In this document: positions 36,821 through 48,976 of the stretch, one piece after another
How the letters are laid out: each line of letters starts with the position of its first letter
Position numbering within the stretch: the first letter of the stretch is position 1
Assembly: GCA_914767715.1 (NCBI GenBank)
Contig: OU612070.1
Coordinates: forward strand, 391,501 to 455,500
Source of the DNA: Membranipora membranacea
Lineage: Eukaryota > Bryozoa > Gymnolaemata > Cheilostomatida > Membraniporidae
Reading direction: 5' to 3'
DNA length: 64,000 nt
Translations under genes and position numbers: made by a program
Notes under the pieces: model-generated
The model's input: only the letters and a program-made list of their open reading frames with translations
Databases searched by the model: none
What the model was told of the DNA's origin: nothing

Positions 36821-38126
36821 TGTTGCTATTCTAATCGACTACCACCAGTGATAGTTTGTTATTCTAATCGACTACCCCCATGTAATGGTTTGTTATTAAA
36901 TACGTAATAGGTTTAGATACACACATTTTATCTCTCAGTTATAATCTCTACAGTGAAAACTAGCATATGTCACCACAGCCCATAAGAGGGGGGGGGGGGA
37001 CAACAAATGACTGACAAACGAAATCATGCCGGTGATGTAACCCCTGTAACCCTATGGCCAAATAACCCTATACACACTGTTAGCCAACTGAGACACTCTT
37101 ATTTATTACTTGATTCCTAGGTCTTAGATGCCATTAAAGGTATAATCTCCACTGTGTTGACATCTATGGCTGATGTAACTTGATATCGGTCTGTATATAT
37201 GTAAGACCCATGTAAGACTATGTATTGACCCCTGATCGATGATAACAGAAAGATAAGTTGTTGGTGGTCCAATGAGCATCCTCCTTTTTGTTAATATGGT
37301 AATATATGATACGATGGCTTCTTGCTGAAAACAATCAACTGTGTATGAGAGAGAACCACTGACGTAAAATAAATAAACTTAAATTAAAATCATCTTTAGT
37401 GTTATCTCTGATCGCGGGTTGAATCTTGAATATGACAAAGTTTTAGTCACCTTTCATTCTTTGCCACATGTAACATATATTTTCTTGCAAGTCAAGGCAA
37501 AAAGCGGTTGTCTTTTTTTAAAGTCAAGCCAGGGAGTTACAGGGAGTTACAGTTCAAACTCCTTGGTCAAGCAATGCATTATTTATTTTGGTAACAGGAG
37601 TTGTCTCTTTATTTGTAGAGAATAAAAGTATTCTTGAAATTTGCCAAAGTCTTACATCAGGGTGTTCGGCCCAAACTCTCCGGTTACATTTACCAATCAT
37701 GCCCGTTGTCAGTTTCAGAGCAATGATGTCATTGCCCTTGACCTTGAACCGCTAATAAATAAGATCTGTTAGGTTTGGTATTAGGTCATTGACATGGGAA
37801 AAATGACAACTGCTTCAGAGATATGCCATATAGCATCTACATACACAGTTCTCAATGAACTATCATTGTATGTGTGGCCTTCACCTCATACATGACAAGT
37901 AGGTAGACCCGTCAGTGCCGGCGCAATTCAGCCCTCGTTTGTCATATTTCCAAGCCAAAACTTGAGCTTTCATATTATGAATTGCGTCATTTTACCTGAC
38001 TTTACATACAATGAGTAATGGTAATAAGCAAGCTTAACAAGTTTTCTGGGTAAAGGAAGCTGAAAAAAGGGAGGAAAAAGGGGGATAGGGAGGGGGTGGA
38101 AAAAGACCCTAAAAACTGGGAGCCTC
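36821..38126. other. Intergenic region upstream of SLC22-B
   Basis: Presumed promoter of SLC22-B, with a poly-G run near 36990-36999. No exon supported. A direct duplication of AGGGAGTTAC occurs near 37529-37549. Confidence 0.4.
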
Positions 38127-38539
38127 AGTGGCGTATATTAGCACTCACGGCCCACATTCCCGAGAATGGCTGAATAGCTCAGAGTGTAGAGCGTCTACCT
38201 GATAATCACTGGTAATAAGATTGTTGTGGGTTCGAATCCCATCAAGGTCAGTTTTTTTTCAAATGGGTGCTTTATAACTGGAGCATTTTTACCGTAACCT
38301 TCTACTGCTATTGAGTTGTTTTCTGAAAGTACCCAACAGCTCAGTGAGCTATTTGAAATACTTCTCTGCTTGCACTATTTTGCTACCGATATGCAAAAAT
38401 TTCCGTGGTGGGAGGGCGCTTAAGCGCCCCTCCCACACCCTCCCCGCCACGCCTACGGCGTGTGGATCGGGCTGCGCCAGATTATTATGCTCATCTCTGA
38501 AAAGTCAGTGAGTGAAATTTTTTAGAATATACGCCCCTG
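38127..38539. mobile_element. Non-autonomous hAT MITE, 413 bp, perfect 8-bp target duplication
   Basis: Left end CAGTGGCGTATATTAG, right end (inverted) CAGGGGCGTATATTCT, with 13 of the first 14 bases matching. GGGAGCCT is duplicated exactly at 38119-38126 and 38540-38547. CAGnGGCG termini and 8-bp duplications are the hallmark of hAT transposons. There is no transposase. The interior has a tRNA-like sequence and, around 38407-38435, a GC-rich near-palindrome (GGGAGGGCGCTTAAGCGCCC) unlike the AT-rich neighbourhood. Confidence 0.93.
38168..38250 (+). ncRNA. tRNA-derived sequence inside hAT MITE
   Basis: TAGCTCAGAGTGTAGAGCG is an A-box/D-arm, GGGTTCGAATCCC (38228-38240) a perfect T-arm with B-box, and a run of eight T begins at 38252. 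The anticodon region (ACCTGATAATCACTGG) recalls tRNA-Ile but the anticodon and acceptor stems are poor and the variable region is long. It is probably not a functional tRNA, but it retains all Pol III promoter and terminator signals. Confidence 0.55.
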
Positions 38540-39057
38540 GGGAGCCTCCCTACCAAAAAGGGAGACTTGTCAGGTATGCTTCACCTGTTTACACCTAGAT
38601 CATGTTTGGTCAATTTGCCTGCATTGGGAGCAAATAATAAGCCGGCATTACTGTATCAAACTTGTCCTAGATAACACCATACATGTATACACATGTCTCT
38701 CTATCCGCACATATGCACTTTCCCAGCAAAGTCTGATGAAGATTAATTTTGTGCTTTGGCATGAGTTCAAATCAGTTAGGCATACTTTCAGACCTTCAAA
38801 ATAAAACTGTGTCAGATGATTTGTATGTTCTTGTCACCTGAGCTGTAATTCATTGACTGCTAGAAGGAACAATGATATATTTGATCTTTGAATATCATTA
38901 TCTATGACATTTATTTACAAGTTAGCATCATATTTTGTGCCTTTACACGTGAATGCTAATATTAAAACCAGCAGATGCAATGGCAACGAAACATTTTCAG
39001 GAATTTATTAAAATAAAGTCAAGCTCTGTTAATTAATATTTTATTTTATTAATTCTA
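38540..39057. other. Intergenic, 3' side of the cysteine-rich gene
   Basis: AT-rich sequence without a supported exon; should contain the 3' UTR of the gene at 39058-40090. Confidence 0.4.
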
Positions 39058-40090
39058 TTATCTTAGAAAATAAAATTGTTTCCCAAAAAAGTTAGATCCG
39101 CACAAGGCCAGGGTACTACCTCCGTTTAGGAATGTGCTCCACGCACTGCTGGAGAAGAGGGCGCCACCGACCAGCCTTCCTATCTTCAGATAATCAGAGA
39201 AACCGAGGCTACAAAATCCGTTATCCACATAACACCGAGAGTGGCTGCTGAAAGCTTTACTGTGCAGAGCTGAACATGAGATGTCAGTACCAACTACATC
39301 TCTCAGGGCTACCTGCAGACATCGTTTGGTTTTCTGAATCCACTGTTGAGCTTTAGAAGAGAACTGGCTGAGGTTATCGCCGTACTTGCTGCAGTACTTC
39401 AGACCGTAGGAGATGGCGTACTCGTCACGTGTTCCTGCTGCACACGGGTTGTACTTCTGCAGACAGTCTCTGTACCAGTTACAGGAACTTCCAGACGGAT
39501 TTCGGCATAGCTACAAAAATAAATGAGTTATTAATTTTGCAGTGGTATTAGTATTTTAGTGTATTATTATTGTGTTTTAGTACTGTAGTGCAAAAATATT
39601 GTATTGTAGTGTTTCATCGTTTTCATATATTAATATGAATACGAATGATATGAACTAATATGAAAAATTAAAATCATAAAAAATATGAATGCTGTCAATG
39701 TTTACAGTAGAAATCTGCTTTCATGTGTTACATATTTATTTTTTCCTTAATTATGGGATAATTGTAATTGGGAGTAATATTATGAATCTATAATATTTCA
39801 ATTAAAAAGAAAAGCCGAAATCGCAATCTGATCGCTCACTCATTGATAAAACTATATAAATTCTGAATGAGCGATCTGGAAACGAATTCGTCTAATTGAA
39901 AAACCTTGCTAGTGAGCACTATTTTAACCGATGTGATGGTGAAAATTTGCTTCCAAAACCATCGCTCATTGTACTTAATTCTCACTTGGAGGTCCGACTG
40001 AGATCCACGGGAGGGAAGAGCAGTACAATTGAGACTCAGCGAACATAATAATCCACAAATCACAAGCACTGAGTAAGATTTAATGAACAT
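39058..40090 (-). CDS. Small secreted cysteine-rich protein (CNWYRDCL-type), two exons
   Basis: Exon 1 (39986-40090) encodes a signal peptide (MFIKSYSVLVICGLLCSLSL, cut near Ala-Leu-Pro) and a short linker; exon 2 (39058-39510) encodes the mature domain. The join is phase 0 with a GTGAGA donor. The total is 185 residues. Exon 2 has ten cysteines, with motifs SSCNWYRDCLQKYNPC, YGLKYCSKY, AQQWIQKTKRCLQVALRD and SHSRCYVDNGFCSLGF. The spacing (C-N-W-Y-x-x-C then helical segments W..K..RCLQ) resembles uncharacterised secreted proteins of invertebrates and, more loosely, the helical cysteine-paired layout of stanniocalcins; I do not assign it to that family. The last 35 residues are hydrophobic with one cysteine. 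Likely an extracellular hormone-like or defence-related protein; function unknown. Confidence 0.78.
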
Positions 40091-42554
40091 GCTGCACCCC
40101 TAAACAGTAACTCTCTAATAGTGAGGGTAAGTTTATAGCAAGAAGTAATAGCGAAGGTTATAGTTATAGTATTATAAAGATAGTTTAAGGTGGATGATGC
40201 CACATCTTATTGTTAATCTGATAGCCTCAGAGCACTAAGTCTAGCATTATTCTTAACCATTACACAGGCAGTTGACAATCTAATAATCCCAATTCAATAA
40301 CAAGCTTGCAAACAAAGCCTCAAACTTTATGAAATGGAGTTATCTTTTCTTTTGTCAGTGTGCAACAACTTGGAAAACAAAATTGTTGGAAGCCTGATAA
40401 AAGGAAACTTTTTTTGCCGCCTCAAGATAGTATGGTAAATTGATAAATTGACAGCTTTAAGAGATGTAAGGTATTGTGGTCAGTTTTACCCATTGTTTAT
40501 ATTCTACTCATTTTAAGAAAAAATCTCATTATCACACAGGGTGTATTATGGCTAGCACTGCAGCAGAGTTATGGTTGTTGGCTTAATGCCCAGATAGTTT
40601 CGAGTTATGTGAGCACTTTTTACACTTTACTTTGTCAATAAACTTTGTTTGTCTTGAGTCAAAATCAACAATGTAGAGTTCCAAGTCTTTGTGTCACTCC
40701 CTTTCACATCTGGGATTGGTGTTTTCTAACTCATCCAATACTGAGAGTAAGTATTGCAATACGTGTAAAGGTGAAACCACATGAGGTTGATTTCTATGCT
40801 CAAGAAGCACAACTTCCATTTGCTTTTATTTAGTTTATAATTTTATTTAATTTCACTCATGGTTTAGATTGGCTGAGATGGATTACACCCAAAAATTACT
40901 ATACATCTTGGAGATGACAATCCTGTGTGGCAAGTTTATATTAGTATGAAACTTAATTCGCAAGAATTAGCAGAAGTTTGCATAATTTTACTATCTCTTC
41001 AACAGAGTGCATATCAGATAGAGTGATTACAAAATAATGAAGATAGCAAGTAAAACCAAACCGTTAACCTTCCACTGATCGAAAACAAACATCTCGCCCA
41101 AAGCAAGGTCATTTGCCGGAAGAAAATAAAAAGCGAAAAAACTTTGAACAATCTCAGAATGTAGGAGTTCTATTTTTAGCCGCTGAAAACACGATAGAAT
41201 CTATAGATAAACTGTATCAATTACCAGGTGAAGATATCTGAACTCTGTTGTCAAATGTTATATTGATTTTACCGAGGCCGGTTGCTGACTGTGGCGTGAC
41301 TGTGGTTTTTCATGACCATGTATCAAAGTAATGGTACTTCTGGTCACATAGCAAGAATTCCTACAAGCCACTAATGTGACCCTTTGCCTCATTACACAAT
41401 CTGTCATCATCCTGTCATTATTGTGTCAACAATCAGCATAAAAACATCGGGTCAGACATCAAAACCTGCGAATACAGCTTCATAGGTTTTATAAGTTCAA
41501 TTGGGAAGTTGCCAAAGTAGTGAGGAAAACGCTGCTCAAATATTCACAGACTGATGAGTTGCTAAACACTGAGTACAAACTGGCTGACAATCCTAATACT
41601 TCTCTCGTAAGAGCTTGGTCACCTGACACACAGCTATTATCTCATTGACTAATAGAGGTCCACATAGATAATGGATAGACCAATTTTTTCGTAAAATTTA
41701 AATGGCACAATAAAAGAACAATCTTACTAACTGATATCTTTATAAGTAATAGTTATTGTACCATTATTAATTTATTCAGCATCTCGTAGACACAAGTACT
41801 CTAGTAAAACTGGTTACAGATATAACAGCTAACAAAACAAAATTATACATAACGGAAAACTAATTAATGCTATGGCAATGAAATCTGAATTATCATCAAA
41901 AATAGATTTGATGGAGTCAAGTAGTATACTAAAATAAACAGCCTACTGTCAGCAGGCAGTGCAGACAGCCGTCAGGCGAGGGGCAAAAGTCTGGGGGGCT
42001 CAGACTAGGGCATATCCTATCTCTGTAATACAATGTTACAAATCTAGTTGCTTTGTTTGGAATAATGATTATTCAGGTCAAGTGTCAAGTGGTTTTTAGC
42101 TGATTGCAAACTTAGAGTGTCAGATGAAGGTTAATCTGACACCAAGGTTCTGCTGGGCTGTCAGATAGTGAGATAGTCAGTTGTAGCCACCTGCCGTGGC
42201 CTGTCAAATATTACTATTCCTATAACCCATGTCTGCGGGCGATAATTACCATCGATTGGACATCAGCAGGTCAAATGTAGGGCATACGGCCATAAAAAAA
42301 CTAACCATAAACAATACACCATAAACAACTGACCATAAACAACTGACCATAAACAATGGACCGTAAAATAGCTGACTGTAAACAGCTGACTGTAAACAAT
42401 GTACCGCTGCCCATACATCCATAGCTGGCCTAGTAATGATGAGACTAATTATATTATCTTTTCCATTAATTGGATATATGCTGTCCATCAAGTCTTCATG
42501 TATCTTAGCTTCAGTTAAGATATACACAGAATCAGACAAAAAATACCATAACAA
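40091..42554. other. Intergenic region with degenerate 14-mer repeat
   Basis: Contains the promoter side of the cysteine-rich gene, then AT-rich sequence. Around 42296-42412 a CTGACCATAAACAA-like unit is repeated imperfectly about eight times. No exon could be supported. Confidence 0.45.
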
Positions 42555-43286
42555 TCATCGTGTCTTCATGAGGGGGTTGCACCTTTTTTTAAACCTCTTC
42601 CAGAAGGCTCTGAGATCATCTAGTTTACTTTTTTTCTTCCAGATGTCAGCAGGTGGTGCGTCGTCAGCCTGCCCCGCCGGCAGCGTGCCGTTACACATTA
42701 ACCTCTGTCTGCGACTAGCTGATATATTCCTACGATCTAGTGTCATTACCCCTATACTATTCAGAGTTGTTGTGCTCCCCTGTCTCTGTGGATATGGAGG
42801 ACGATTCCTCGGCAGTGTGGCTAAAGCTGACATCGAGTTATAGGGTGCTTGATGATTGCGTGGAAGAGTGGCTAATCCTGTCACTGACCCATAGCCTGAG
42901 GAGGGGCTCACCATCGGGCTCTGAGACGGCGTCCCGTGATGCAGGTTAGACATGGATATAGATTGAAGGCTTGTCATTGTAAGATTCTGCTGAGGCCTGT
43001 AGCCGTTGTACTGTAGGTCAGACATAGATGTGGAGATATGGTTCATAGCAGCCAGTGTGTTCTGACCCCTGGAAGCCTCGTGCACTACTCCTGGGTTGTT
43101 TAGTCTTCTCTTGAGTGTAGCCACCCGTTCATGTTCACGTACCACTGGACTTTGGTGATATGTCTGACTTGTTGACTGATGTTTGATGTACATGTTTCTA
43201 GGAGTAGTGTTATAAGCTCCCGGTCCTCCTCCAGCATATCTCTCCCACGGTGGTAAAGCCCCTGATCGCTCTGTCTCCATCATCAA
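42555..43286 (-). CDS. Unrecognised Ser/Pro-rich protein with basic C-terminal helix
   Basis: One coding exon, 243 codons from the first of three consecutive ATGs region (MMMETERSGALPPWERYAGG). The middle is rich in Ser, Asn, Pro and Gly with recurring TLPRN motifs (residues about 140-144 and 157-161) and SMSDLQ/SMSNLH repeats. The C-terminus is strongly charged (DIWKKKSKLDDLRAFWKRF, then KKRCNPLMKTR). An acceptor (TTTATTCAG) lies 9 bases upstream of the first ATG, and a 5' UTR exon ending with donor GTGAGT at about 44684 is a good partner, making this a gene with an untranslated first exon. No domain is recognised; a cytoskeletal or membrane-associated adaptor is possible from the disordered, basic composition, but that is a guess. 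Confidence 0.72.
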   Translation of the reverse strand: MMMETERSGALPPWERYAGGGPGAYNTTPRNMYIKHQSTSQTYHQSPVVREHERVATLKRRLNNPGVVHEASRGQNTLAAMNHISTSMSDLQYNGYRPQQNLTMTSLQSISMSNLHHGTPSQSPMVSPSSGYGSVTGLATLPRNHQAPYNSMSALATLPRNRPPYPQRQGSTTTLNSIGVMTLDRRNISASRRQRLMCNGTLPAGQADDAPPADIWKKKSKLDDLRAFWKRFKKRCNPLMKTR

Positions 43287-44683
43287 AGTCTGAATAAAAG
43301 AGAATAAATTAATATGATAATTTTTAATGATTTCCTATTTATGTAAATTTCCAACGTCCTTATGTCCTTGTTATCGACTATCATCTTTGAATGGAATATA
43401 AGGGGTAACCCCTCTTGAGTACATGTACTGGGCTCACAGATCTTTTTCTTGTGTGTGCAACCACACTGTTTAAATCTATACCCTATATTATTAGTCCTGT
43501 TCCACATGGACCTGGCTTGGATAGTACCAGAACATCGAGCATAGAAAGCTGCTCCCTTAGCTATAAGACCACTGCTGACATGTTATCATCAATTAGTAAG
43601 GTGCAGCCATTCTCTAATCAAAGTCAAGTGCAGGGTGCTCTGCGTACGGCCCAAAGCGTAATGAATCATGCAACTTCTAGATCGCCAGAGAAATCTGCTC
43701 TTTTAAATATCAGAAAGATTTTAACATTACAAAATTTACCCAGCCCAAGAATGTTCATAACATTAGCTCCATTGTAATGGAATACCCACAGCAAGTTAAA
43801 ATAGAATTAGAACATTTTGTTGATACTTTACTCAATGATTAATTCACAGGACCAGCCAAGGAAATAAAATAATGAATAATTGAATGATGAATCACTTCAT
43901 TATCTACTGCTCATTTAATGAAGCCTAATTACTACACAAATCTATAATGTTAATTAGCAGTAACTCACAGTGGTGGTGGGGTCATACACTCCCCCCCCAT
44001 GGGGTGATTGGCTAGACTTAAAGGGATCAAAAGCTAAGCTAATACTGACACATAATAGCATTTAGTATAACCTTTCTCCAGTCTAGACGAAAGTTATACA
44101 AATGAATTTTTTTCACTCAGACTTTAACCCTTGACCTGTTACAGCGATGACTTCCTCATATGCAGCTCAAGGCAGCTGATAAGCAGCTCGTTTATAACCA
44201 GGTATTTCTCAAGTGAAATGTTTGAAGTCTTATAAACATGTGTCAAACTTCCTAGTGCCATAGCTATCAGGATCAATCTGAGGATTTTTTCTCGGAAACA
44301 GCAACAGAACTCAACAATCATCTATCCTAATATTGAACTAAGGTCGGCATGTTGCATCGATTGAATTTTTAATCCACATAATTAAGCTCAGTGACGAGTC
44401 ATTTCAAAAATAAATTGTTACCTTTGCCGGTACCCCAGTCCAACGTTATAAAGAATATAGCAGAAATATGTGATATCTGATCATAAATTATAATATTACG
44501 ATAACTTATAACAAATATTATTACGAAAGCTGCAAATATGGCTCGACAAGGATGAAGGTGGTGGTCAGATATGTGATCGACACTCACATCAGCGATGCCA
44601 GTGTCTTACTTTTACAGAATCGTTCTACACATTTCACTATGGTAAATTGCAAAAAGTAAAAAAATGATGTGAACAACACTCAC

Positions 44684-44830
44684 TTTTTATTTTCTGCGGC
44701 GTGGCCTTCAGTCGGTTAGTATAACTCTGTCCCTGCTCCTCTCTCTAGTGTCAGTGTTGGTAGGAGAGACAGACTGCACACCTCTCTACTCTCCGCTCCT
44801 CTCACAGCTAATGACTCAGTCAGCAGTCAG
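44684..44830 (-). promoter_or_regulatory. Candidate 5' UTR exon and promoter side of the 42.6-43.3 kb gene
   Basis: A donor AAAA|GTGAGT on the minus strand ends at 44684, preceded by relatively GC-rich purine-heavy sequence. The right limit is unknown. A plus-strand TATAAAA is at 45072-45078 followed 20-30 bases later by CAGTCAGTCTGTG, hinting at an opposite promoter, but no plus-strand coding exon follows. Confidence 0.3.
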
Positions 44831-45136
44831 CAGCAGCAGCTCCTTACTGTATATCTACTCGGAATGTCTGCTGATGAGCTTGTGATGAGTTTGTGATTTA
44901 TTGTTTTGCCGTTACAATGACAGCAGATGATTCAGCAGCCAATAATCAGAAATGCCAAAGTGTCCGGAGAGGATAAAAAGGTCACAACAAAGAGAAACTA
45001 AATAACAAGCTTGCTGATTTGTCAGATTTGAGAGTGGATACTTGGCGTTACCATCACACAAACAAAGAAGCTATAAAACCAACCCTCTCCCAGTCAGTCT
45101 GTGCGAGAGTGTGCAGAGGAAATCTCAAGAGGAAAC

Positions 45137-45162
45137 TGACAGACAGACAGACAGACAGACAG
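45137..45162. repeat. (GACA)n microsatellite
   Basis: About six tandem GACA units downstream of the plus-strand TATA-like sequence at 45072. Confidence 0.85.
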
Positions 45163-46402
45163 TTTTAGGAAACTACTGAGCTATTATTGATATTTTATTG
45201 ACTTTATTTGTGATACCAGTATTATTGGTTTTCCTCCGATGATTCACACAGACTGAACACTAACCTATTATTGTGTGTATGTAGTACCAGCGGGTGCTAT
45301 TAATAGTCACCCGCCATCAGGGGATAATGTTACATTTGTCGATTTAAAACATATAATTTAATCAATCACCATTGTAAGTGGCTTACTCATGGTCATAAAG
45401 ATTTTAGGGTCATGATTCTGAATGATATAAAATTGGTCTTCAGCCTCAATCAGTAGTGGATTCAGACTACTGCAGCTATGGGGGACAAAGTTAGTCACAG
45501 GAACTGAATCTTTATATTTACCATTTTAGGTGAATATTTTTATGGATAAAGAAATCACTGTACTGATGATGTCGTTATGCTGGCTAATTTTGAGAATGAA
45601 TAGGGAGAGGGTGGGGGGGGGGGTCCTGCTCTCCCTGGGCCCATATTTCTGTATCCACCACTGCTCCAGCTCCACTATAATTTGTGCTTACATAGTAAGT
45701 ACTGAATTACTGTCTCAATATGAATCAATGAAGGCCGTAAATATCAATTATCTGTTTATAGCCTTATAGGACAGCAGGAAACACATTTCTGTGGTAATAG
45801 TTTCCAGTAATGCAGTAAAATAATTTATCATTCACCATAAATATTTATGTCCGATTTTGGACAAACAATCTTACAAATGTGTAACTAACACTTGTTTGTG
45901 AGTGTAGTTCAATGCTGTATCAGAAGATATATTTGGAGGCTTATCGGGTTAAATACCAGTATATTATAGTGCTCTCAAAGTTCAAACATGATCTAATGGC
46001 ATGGCTGGAAGAAATCATGAATATACACAAGTCAAACACAACTGTCTGTTGACCATGCTCTTATATATACAATATCTACGCTCTTATAATATTGGGCCTA
46101 CAGATTTATTTGTATTCCACTGTTGAAATACCCTGGGGTATTAAATAAAACAGTTGGCGGGCTCTGATAAAAAATAAAATTGGTTATAATAAAAATTTCG
46201 TAGCACCATCAAGGAAAAATGATTTTCTGCGTTTGCAGTATTCGCCTTGACAAAAAAGATTGTCCTTCTGTCGTCTGGAATGTGGCAACTGCCTCTCAGG
46301 GACTCACACAAGTTTGTCACAAGACGAACCAAATCGTCTCAGCTGTAGCACACTATGAAACTTCTTTGCCAATATGGGTATGAAAATTCAATTACCGATC
46401 TA

Positions 46403-46857
46403 TAGGGCTGTGCAAGATTAAAGAAAATTGATCTTAATCTTAATCTTGACATGTTCAGTTAATCTGTGATTACTCTTACTTTTAGCCCTCCCATCTGGTT
46501 GATTACAGGACAACTCACCGAAAAAGAAATCAAGCAATAGCAATATCTTTTTTTATAGATATGGACTTATGATAGGCTTTTGTTGAGTGATTGAGTCATT
46601 ATTTTATAGCTACATGTAAATGTAATCACCTTCAGTTTTGTTTTTTGGAAAACTTGACCAGACTTTTTTAAACCTTTTACTTACAATCAGCATAGTCCTA
46701 TACTTTTCATCTCGATATTGCATGTTCTCAGTTGCCTCAACAGCCAAAAAAAAATTTTTTTTTAAAGATTAAAATTAATCTTTGAGTTAATCAGATTAAT
46801 CTCAATATGGATTAATCGCATTAATCTTATAACTAAGGCGATTTTTTCCCAGCCCTA
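46403..46857. mobile_element. Non-autonomous hAT MITE, 455 bp, 7/8-bp target duplication
   Basis: Left end TAGGGCTGTGCAAGATTAA and inverted right end TAGGGCTGGGAAAAAATCG. The flanks are CCGATCTA and CCAATCTA, an 8-bp duplication with one mismatch. TAGGGCTGGGC-like termini and AATTAATC-rich subterminal repeats are usual for one group of animal hAT MITEs. No coding capacity. Confidence 0.87.
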
Positions 46858-46929
46858 CCAATCTATGATAACTCCCCAAAGTTTCCAACTTGTAACCATT
46901 TCTACTGAAAGAAATCTGTTGGAGGTTTG

Positions 46930-47500
46930 CTATTCCAGCCTTAAGTTACCATCATACTCTTAGTTTGATCTAGATTGAGCGACATCTCATGCTCATTACT
47001 CCTCAGTCTACTATAGGTTGTAGTTTCTGTGGAGCGGGCAACAGGTGTTGAACAGGTTATGTCATCCGCCTATATGGTTAGACAGCTAGCTGATGGAGGA
47101 CTGTAGGAGTAAATAAAAGCCAACCAGAACATTGGTCACACAGATATCTTGTAGGGCTTCAGCAAGTTTTGATGGTTGTAATGAATCGAAAGTCTTGCTG
47201 AAGTCTTTTAAAAGGACCTAAACGGGGTTGACATCCTTTTTGTCGAGCATACTGGTCCTGTGGTCTGGTCATAGACAAAACACATGTGATTTGTCTATTG
47301 GTCTAGTCCAGTTTAATATATTGTGGTAACTCCTGGTTGGTGTGCAAATTGTTCGCTACTGATGGATGGTAGAACCTGCATGCGGTACTCATGCATGAAG
47401 AACTGCTCTGCTACATTGCCGTAGTGGTGTAGTAGGCTGATGGTGCGGAAATCCTTGCATTTCTGGGGAGTTGGCACTTTTGGGATGTAAATAAAAGGAC
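46930..47500 (-). pseudogene. Decayed non-LTR reverse transcriptase fragment
   Basis: Read on the minus strand in shifting frames, motifs occur in correct RT order: PKVPTPQKCKDFRTISLL (near 47480-47430), LLKDFSKTFDSL (near 47225-47190), YADDIT (near 47075-47058) and SLNLDQTKSM (near 46990-46960). These correspond to RT motifs from the DFRPISLL region to the YADD box and the following NxxKT segment. Several frameshifts and an internal deletion separate them; the segment between the first two is much shorter than normal. Different enough from the LINE at 28.8-31.9 kb to be another family or a much older copy. Confidence 0.75.
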
Positions 47501-48976
47501 ATGTATATCTAGGGTATCAAGGCATCCGAGTGGTGTTACAGGCCTTAGACGCTGGCGATCAAAATTCAAAACTCCAATATCGAAAGGGGTTACTGCTAGG
47601 AGCACAATTGAATAACTTTTTAAAACAACAGCACCTCAACTAAATGCCACTTGTCACAACCCCTGAAATCAGAGCCTGAGTAATGCCTTGTACAATTCCC
47701 CTGAGTAGCATTTAAGAGGGTATTGAGTAAGCTTGTAGCAAGGCGGTGGTGATTGGTGGTGAGAGTCTCCTATGTACTCCTACTATGTACCCAGCTATGT
47801 ACCCAGCATATTTCAATCACTAAACTTCAAATGTCCACAACACTGATCACCATCAACCTCATGTTTTTTGTTTCAAGAGCAGACAATCCCATGTTTAGAA
47901 TATGATAATTTTTAACTATGTAAGATGGTTTTACACTGCTATCAATGTAATTGTTTTAAACACACTCAGTGGCTAACCTCAGCCAAAAACATGTATGAGC
48001 AGCTGAAAGGAATGATGATGTCAATCAAAGACCTTCAACACTGCGCCCTGCTAAAGTATTAGGAAATACATTTTTAGAAAAGGAACAAACAAGATGAATA
48101 TAGCAATTTGTCACATTGATCTGTGACATGTACATGCTGTTTTCACTTTGCTCCCGACTCCCGAGAGCTTTGAGGAGCCTTATGGGTAATGAAGTAACTG
48201 CTGGAAATCAAAAAAAGACAGGAGTGGTATAATGGGTATGTGTACTGACTTGCGGTTAAATTCCCAGTGCAGGCAGTCATTTCTGATTGCTAGTGCATCT
48301 TTCATCCTAATCAGATATCTCTAAAATGGAAGTTTACCGTGTGACTGCACAACCTGTATACTCTGCCTCTTTGATTCAAAGAAAGCCTTAGATCAGTAAA
48401 CATTTGGCTAGAGTGCAGTAGTTTAGCAATAAAAATTTCACTATTGCAAGCAAGTTTCTGAAACCGAACTAATCTTCTTGAGACTAATTTTCTTCACAAG
48501 GGTATATCGTACAGGCACAGTACTGTACCTGTGTTTAACCTTTAATTATTTAATCATTAGTATCGAATGATTTATTTAATTGTCTTAATTATGTCGATTT
48601 TAGAGATGAATTAAGATTGGGTTATCCCAGTACTTGTATCTCATTATCATAAGATCTGGTAAGGAGCGGACGGAGCCCAGAACACAGGTGATTTGTTGTG
48701 TATATGATAATTGAGCTTAAATTGGATTCAATCTTGTCAAAATTTGATAAAAAATAATATCATGTATTTTATGAGAATTACTGCAGATAACGCTTAATGT
48801 TTTTGTAACAGAACAATTACTTTTCAGAAACCATTTCTTTTTCAGACTAGAATTTGAGCAGCTGGTAATTTCCTAAATATAACGATCAATTGCCTCTAAC
48901 TAGAACATGTGAGACTTAACAGCTTACATCCCATTGCCTACTTCCTTCCATATAAAAAAAATTTCCAAAGTCTTAC
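47501..48976. other. Intergenic region
   Basis: No exon supported. A weak tRNA-like stretch near 48228-48285 lacks a good B-box. Confidence 0.4.

Noticed and set aside
42436-42949. Plus-strand ORFs of 135 and 69 codons
   Set aside because: Antisense to the 243-codon gene at 42555-43286; no signal or domain.
43415-43777. Plus-strand ORF of 120 codons
   Set aside because: No domain, start context or splice partner; it lies in the presumed first intron of the minus-strand gene. Could not exclude a relic, but no support.
45072-45110. Plus-strand TATA box and initiator-like sequence as a promoter
   Set aside because: No plus-strand exon follows, so kept only as a remark under the neighbouring feature.
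48228-48285. tRNA-like stretch (GTGGTATAATGGGTATGTGT)
   Set aside because: A-box only; the downstream GGTTAAATTCCC is a poor B-box and no stems form.
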